From Amaurobius ferox (Eukaryota > Arthropoda > Arachnida > Araneae > Amaurobiidae), in NCBI GenBank assembly GCA_951213105.1, contig OX578144.1, positions 85,945,015 to 86,009,014 on the forward strand: DNA of 64,000 nucleotides, in the 5' to 3' direction. A program made the translations under genes and the position numbers. Shown in pieces: positions 59,095 to 64,000 of the stretch (position 1 is the first letter of the stretch; each line of letters starts with the position of its first letter). The notes under the pieces were generated by a model, which was not told where the DNA came from, made no database searches, and worked only from the letters and a program-made list of their open reading frames with translations.

Positions 59095-59520
59095 CATACC
59101 ACCCCAGGAGGATGAGCGGATGAGCAGCTCATCTTCTGATGACGTCATCGCAGGATGACTTCATGAGGAATGTGACCTTTGAACTGATAACGTTATCTTA
59201 TCGCATGACTTTTGTACCGAGAACGTAATGAAGAGGGAGTATTGGTAAATATTTGGATAGTTAATCTGATAATGAGAGAGAAGGATAATCTGAGCGAGTG
59301 AGCGAGTTGAACTTTGAACGATGAGGTGACCTTGAACTTTGAGGTCTCATGAGGAATCTGAAAGAATATTTGGAAACCCAAGGTAGATTTGAATGACGCA
59401 ATCTATCGCAATTCTTTAAAGTTCTGAATTTAAAAGGATGATATTCCTGGGAACAGCAAATGCTCAAACCCGAGACCAGTAGAGGAGTGTGCTAACCACT
59501 AGACCATAATGACTTGCACA
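59095..59520 (-). repeat. Possible tRNA-derived SINE (type 4)
   Basis: On the minus strand TATGGTCTAGTGGTTAGCAC (A box) and GGTCTCGGGTTTGAGC (B-box-like) lie at 59,460-59,515, as in Glu-tRNA-type SINEs. The following 350 bp, to about 59,100, are unusually rich in direct GTCA/CTCATG motifs and hold the palindrome GATGACGTCATC (59,138-59,149). Ends and target duplication were not found. Confidence 0.5.
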
Positions 59521-59873
59521 GATATTATTAATGAAGGACATCTTTTCTGGGAGTTTGAATGGTGGATGTTTTCGGTTTAATGAATAGAAATACATGAAAA
59601 TATGAAAGTGTGTTATTAAAATGATCCGCATTTTGTAAAAAATGTTTAATATTTTAATTTTTCCGAATGTTCGATGAACTATGGGGTGTGCTACATGGGG
59701 CTAAAATTTCAGCATGTGAGTGTATGGATCGATACTGTGTGAATTTTCAGCAAACCATTCAATATTTAAATAAAATTTAGCAAACTGCATGATATTTTCA
59801 GAACAAATGGGAAATTAAGGGTACTTTTTTGATGAAGTTAATTTTTTCAATTGCTTAACTAAAGAATTCCATT

Positions 59874-59875
<2 letters not shown>
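59521..59875. other. No feature recognised
   Basis: AT-rich, no gene seen. Confidence 0.5.

Positions 59876-59877
<2 letters not shown>

Positions 59878-59959
<82 letters not shown>
59878..59959. repeat. (TA)n microsatellite
   Basis: About 40 TA units. Confidence 0.97.
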
Positions 59960-60169
59960 TATGTTAATTTAAAAAAAGGGTGAGCAATTTAATATTTTAT
60001 AATAAATGAAATTTAAAAAAAGATCAAATGATTTAGAAAATTAATATAACAGTTCATTTTAAGTTAAAGGCAAACATTTATACTTTAGATTACTTCACAC
60101 TAACAGACTTATTTCCCATAAAAAATGAACAGAGAGTGTTGATTAAAATGTTCTAAAGTGAAATTCTTC

Positions 60170-60560
60170 GAAAATTAATAGCAAAATTCTTGAAATTGTA
60201 AAATATTCTTCAAAAGTTCTTGTGTAAAAAGCAAAATTCTTGAAAATGGTAAAAAAATTTCAAAAGATCTGGTGAGGAATGCAAAATTCTTGGAAATATT
60301 GTAAAAAATTCTTGAAAAGATCTTGTATTAAAAATATATGAAAAAAGTGCAAAAGTTCTTACAAGGGAAGTGAAATTCTTGAAAATAGCTTGTATGAAAA
60401 TGAAAAAGATTCATTAAAAGTTCTTGTGTGAAAAGTAAAATTCTAAAAAATATATTGTATGAAAATATAAAAGATTCTTCAAAAATTCAAATGAGGAAGG
60501 CAAAATTCTTAAATAATTTAAAAATTATTTAAAAGTTCTTACGAGAGAAGAATAATTCAT
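60170..60560. repeat. Degenerate tandem repeat, about 50-65 bp unit
   Basis: GCAAAATTCTTGAAAAT recurs near 60,181, 60,231, 60,281, 60,370, 60,436 and 60,499, each followed by TTCAAAAGTTCTTGTG-like sequence. Unit length drifts from 50 to 66 bp. Confidence 0.85.
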
Positions 60561-60789
60561 GAAAACGACTTCTAAAATAAATGGCATCTAAATTCTTTAA
60601 ATTTTTTAATTAGAAAATAATCTTTAACTCACTTCTGAAATGAGCATATTACAATTTTGGGGAAATTCGTTTTCCATTTCAAGTATAGAACAATGAGGAA
60701 AAATTTAAAAACTCGTCTTTCTAAGCGCAAGTCTCAAGTAAAAGTGGCCTCTACGCAACACATATTGCTAGTGTAAACATTACATGACC

Positions 60790-60925
60790 AATCATGTGTC
60801 GTGATAAGAAACATCACATGATTTCATGCGGAACACCATGTGATTCGATAAGAAACATCACGTGATATATATCCTATGATGCCATAAGAAGCATCAGACG
60901 ATTCTATAAGAAAGAACACGTGATG
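60790..60925. repeat. Short repeat cluster with CACGTG/CATGTG palindromes
   Basis: GATAAGAAACATCACATGAT, GATAAGAAACATCACGTGAT, CATAAGAAGCATCAGACGAT and AAGAACACGTGATG follow one another. ATCACGTGAT is a perfect 10-bp palindrome. Confidence 0.8.
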
Positions 60926-61141
60926 AAAATCATAAGGGATTCATCTACAATTTTCTGCTACTAAACCTCTATGCAGATGGGCTTTCCAAAATTGGACAGA
61001 ACAAGGACAACGGAAGTTTCCTATGACCTAAAACAGCTATAACGGCTCTTAGTTTAAGTGTAACTAGATCGATCGTTTTTGAGCGAAAAGGACAATCCCC
61101 TCTAACTATTCCACTTCAACACGACTCGCTTTATGCAATCA

Positions 61142-61757
61142 ATGCACGCACCCACCAACAAATCCTATTGGCATGGTATTTCAATGGAACCTGAAGTTAT
61201 GGAACCTTGAATAAGTCTAACGTTTAGACAAATTCTACCTAAACAGCCAACACAAAAACCCAAGTGCCAGTTTCCAATGTATGTACCGCCTACACCTATT
61301 TCGCCTGTACCCGAAACTCCGATCGATTGGACGCATATGCATACTCCTTCTATAAGTACTGCAGATCCGCAATGGGATATGATATCATCGGCCCCGAGCT
61401 ATGCTACTTCTAAAACTGGATCGGTTTCGACAGAATTAACTTCATCAGAAAATTTCCTTTACAATTTGGGATGTGACATCTATGTCACAGTGCAACATTT
61501 TCGAGAAAATGTCAAAATTACACTTTCGTGTTTATAAAGAAAATAATTCCAATGTTATGGTACCCACCTCCAATGGAGTGACACTCACACCTGCTACGTG
61601 GAGTGTATTTAAAAAAAAATTCAAATATAAATATGGATCATGAAAACATATCTTTCACGATAAATAACGAACTCTTAGTTTGTATGTATCAAAGCAACAT
61701 GCATTTACAACAATTTCCACCCTGTGATGCTCGACTTCAATTCAAAAGAGTGTAAAG
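61142..61757 (+). pseudogene. Decayed gene with a PC4/p15-like DNA-binding domain
   Basis: Opens at ATG 61,142, meets a stop at 61,208, stays open in that frame to 61,537, shifts frame near 61,525 and again near 61,615 (A-run), ending near 61,757. The middle is Pro/Thr/Ser-rich (VPPTPISPVPETPIDW at 61,280). From about 61,455 LYNLGCDIYVTVQHF, and in the next frame GVTLTPATWSVFKKKF, match the two halves of the PC4 fold (L-G--YVTV--F and GISL-P-QW--L). PC4 binds single-stranded DNA in transcription. PC4-like genes also occur in mobile or viral DNA, so the origin is open. No intron is seen; a retrocopy or element gene is likely. Confidence 0.6.
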
Positions 61758-61897
61758 ATATATCTCAGTATGCACATGCATACATTAAAATATTAGATCT
61801 TATCATAAACAAATAAATAAAATCAGTGGTAGCTCTATTCCGATAGAGTCCAATTCTAGACTCCATAAATCGTCAAAAATTTCCACAAATTGGTAAT

Positions 61898-61901
61898 ACA
61901 T

Positions 61902-61948
<47 letters not shown>
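61898..61948. repeat. (CA)n(TA)n compound microsatellite
   Basis: About 12 CA units running directly into about 12 TA units. Confidence 0.95.
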
Positions 61949-62156
61949 ATCTTTTCATATTAATATTACTTGAATTTTTATTATTACATTTTTCTAATAT
62001 TTATCCATGTACTTGTCTGCTGCATTATGGGCGTATTGTAAATACACTAAAGTTAGCTGCATTTGCTCTGAATTGGTGTCAATTTTATCTCAATTTTTAT
62101 CTCATTATTATCCCAATCTTTTCATATTAATATTTCTTGAATTTTTATTATTACAT

Positions 62157-62168
<12 letters not shown>
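61949..62168. repeat. Direct repeat of about 54 bp, 166 bp apart
   Basis: AATCTTTTCATATTAATATT and CTTGAATTTTTATTATTACA occur at 61,949 and again at 62,115 with one mismatch; the first copy follows a (TA)n tract and the second precedes one (62,165-62,192). Confidence 0.9.
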
Positions 62169-62192
<24 letters not shown>

Positions 62193-62195
<3 letters not shown>

Positions 62196-63100
62196 TTGTG
62201 CGATATTAAGGGCACGTCTTCGCCTGTCTCATTCAACTCCTTTGCAGTAAATCTATAGTTGATAAACAGAAAATCCATAAAAATTCATCTTTTTAATATA
62301 AAATCAAATTATAGCCATGAATCTGCATCAATAGAAAAAATTATACAAAGTAGTTAAATTAAAAAATATACTTACTTCATATGTGTTAGAAGACATCCTT
62401 AATAGCTCACTCAAGATAATAACTGCAGTAACTAATCTCAAAAATTGAAGATAACACTCGTCATATATGTAGCGTATTTTACATTCTTTTCAGAATTTAC
62501 GTTTGGTTTCGTCCTAAACATATAACGTGTGAGTGGTTGTCATATGCCGAGCCATAGAAGAATTCAGAAGCCGATAAGCATGTTTCGTCGTTAAAATCAC
62601 ATATACGTTTTGAAAAAAAATGCTTTAGGTTAAATAATATTATTTAATTATTCTTTCAATAGACGTTAGTATATAATGTGCAGAGAGTTTTGGATTTGTA
62701 CCGTACATGCATTCTTATACATATGTAAATATATTCCTCAGAGCAGTTTTTTCAAAAAATCCACAATTATGGTTTGGCATATATAAATCTGTGGCTTTTA
62801 AAATGTATCTACAGACACAATATTTCTATTTGCATGCAATGAGATATGAAACACGTCTTCAATGGTTGTCTGTTTCAGAACTACAATTTACTTTAAAATT
62901 CTTAATGAAAATTTATTTTACCATGAAACTATTTAGAAAAAAAAAGGCATTTTTGGAAGTATTTCAATCTAAAATTCAATTTCTAATGTGTAACATACAT
63001 TTTCTAATATGTTATATGCAATTCTAATATGTAACACACAATTTCTATGGTATAACATACTCGTGTAATTTGTTAAATTCAATTAAATATTGAATAGTTT
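62193..63100. other. No feature recognised
   Basis: AT-rich. The 106-codon frame at 62,707-63,027 has no family motif and ends in a CNIHFLICYMQF stretch encoded by a short DNA repeat (TCTAATATGTAAC). Confidence 0.5.
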
Positions 63101-63149
63101 TCCAAAAAGTTCGTTTAGTGGATAACGTGCAATACACTGAATTCTAAAA

Positions 63150-63800
63150 TTAGAGGATTCGCCTTGGAATATCGAATGGCAAGTTGTGGTAAGTTTGAAA
63201 AGTCACTTTCTTGTTTATTTCATAATTTTTATTATTCGGTTTATTTAATTAAATTTTAATTTAAAAAAGTATATATTTCATTAAAACAATGGAATTTTGT
63301 ATTCTCTGCGTTCCAACATGCACACAATACTATACAATTCACTACAATAATAAAATTGTAGGGTCTTAAACACCTTGTAACATTAAAAAAAAACGTACCC
63401 TTAATTTCTCATTCATTCAGTAAATATCGTGCATGGCAATAAATTATGAAATTTTAGAGACCCCATGGAATATGCAGTGGGAAGTTTGAAAAGATTTGTT
63501 CTGGTTTACTGAATTATTTTTTGTTATGCAGATTATTTAATTAAAAAATAATTTTAACTTATTCATTAAAAAAAGTTGCACAAAATGGAATCTTGTATTT
63601 TTTTATTCCCGAACATTCGTTAAGTCATTTTATAAATGTAAATGTTTCATTGCATTTTAATTAATATTATTAACTTTTAACTGCTTCATTAAAAAAAATA
63701 ACCAAATAGAGTCCTGTATTTTCTGTTCCCGAACATTCGTTAAGTCGTTTACTAAATGTAACTACTTCATTACAGTTTAATTAAAACAATTAAAACATAC
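63150..63800. repeat. Degenerate nested tandem repeat
   Basis: A roughly 300-bp phrase (TTAGAGGATTCGCC / TTAGAGACCCCATGG, GGAATAT, GTTTGAAAAG, AATGGAATTTTGTATT) occurs at 63,150 and 63,455. A shorter phrase, CCCGAACATTCGTTAAGTC, occurs at 63,607 and 63,727. Confidence 0.7.
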
Positions 63801-64000
63801 ATTTTAAAATTAAACTCTCGCTCAAAATTAAGAAAAAAGAAATACCGATCCTCGTTTAAACCTATGCCCCTAGTTCGCCTTATAATCACTCAATACCATA
63901 CTAAAATAATTAAATTTTAGACCCCGTGTAACATACCCCATAGTTCCCGAAACACCCTATAAAATTAAAGTATTAAACATCCTTTTTACAAGATATTCAT

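Noticed and set aside
62707..63027. 106-codon plus-strand frame
   Set aside because: AT-rich, no recognisable motif, with its end made of a short DNA repeat; chance is the better explanation.

Overview
This is AT-rich eukaryotic DNA (by eye about 70% A+T) with no convincing intact host gene. The long reading frames belong to transposable elements or are by-products of simple repeats. Tc1/mariner relics, several non-LTR retrotransposons, a Ty3/gypsy reverse-transcriptase relic, three or four tRNA-derived SINE types with target-site duplications, Helitron/Helentron-like non-autonomous elements and long (TA)n tracts point to an arthropod. The RNase-H-type LINE tail with its CxxC-x8-HxxxC knuckle looks like elements I associate with spiders, so an arachnid is my best guess; nothing here fixes the species.

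Layout. About 1-41,800 is a nested, imperfect tandem segmental duplication built from recurring blocks: W (1-1,330; 12,548-13,850), V (1,475-1,700; 14,010-14,200; 29,055-29,250), one Tc1 insertion (14,270-15,317; 20,773-21,108; 29,340-30,673), rep-B (1,840-7,050; 15,335-17,037; 21,120-22,820; 30,690-32,395), one LINE insertion (17,038-20,030; 22,820-24,950; 32,395-34,700), a common non-coding block C (20,030-20,700; 24,950-25,930; 34,700-35,650), and X (7,065-10,960; 25,990-28,830; 35,757-41,690). The first unit lacks both the Tc1 and the LINE insertions, so it resembles a pre-insertion state.

Younger insertions sit on this scaffold: a 0.7 kb foldback element in LINE copy I, a full SINE in Tc1 copy 2, a 51-bp truncated SINE with a perfect 13-bp target duplication in LINE copy I, and ACTTTCC-type (Helentron-associated-like) elements at 3.5, 4.3, 6.6 and 42.0 kb. 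(TA)n tracts at equivalent positions differ in length between copies.

From about 42 to 64 kb the sequence is more unique: an ACTTTCC element (42.0-43.0 kb), a Helitron-like element (44,461-45,491), a second copy of a composite tRNA-SINE block (46.4-47.1 kb), two full SINEs with target duplications (47.8 and 57.0 kb), an LTR- or promoter-like stretch with a TATA box, a 13-bp minisatellite and a possible micro-exon (51.2-52.6 kb), Penelope-like hairpins resembling a hammerhead core (39.0 and 56.9 kb), several tandem arrays (28 bp, about 150 bp, about 55 bp), and a decayed open reading frame with a PC4-like DNA-binding domain (61.1-61.8 kb). No multi-gene system is visible. The main biology is the interplay of transposition, segmental duplication and repeat expansion.
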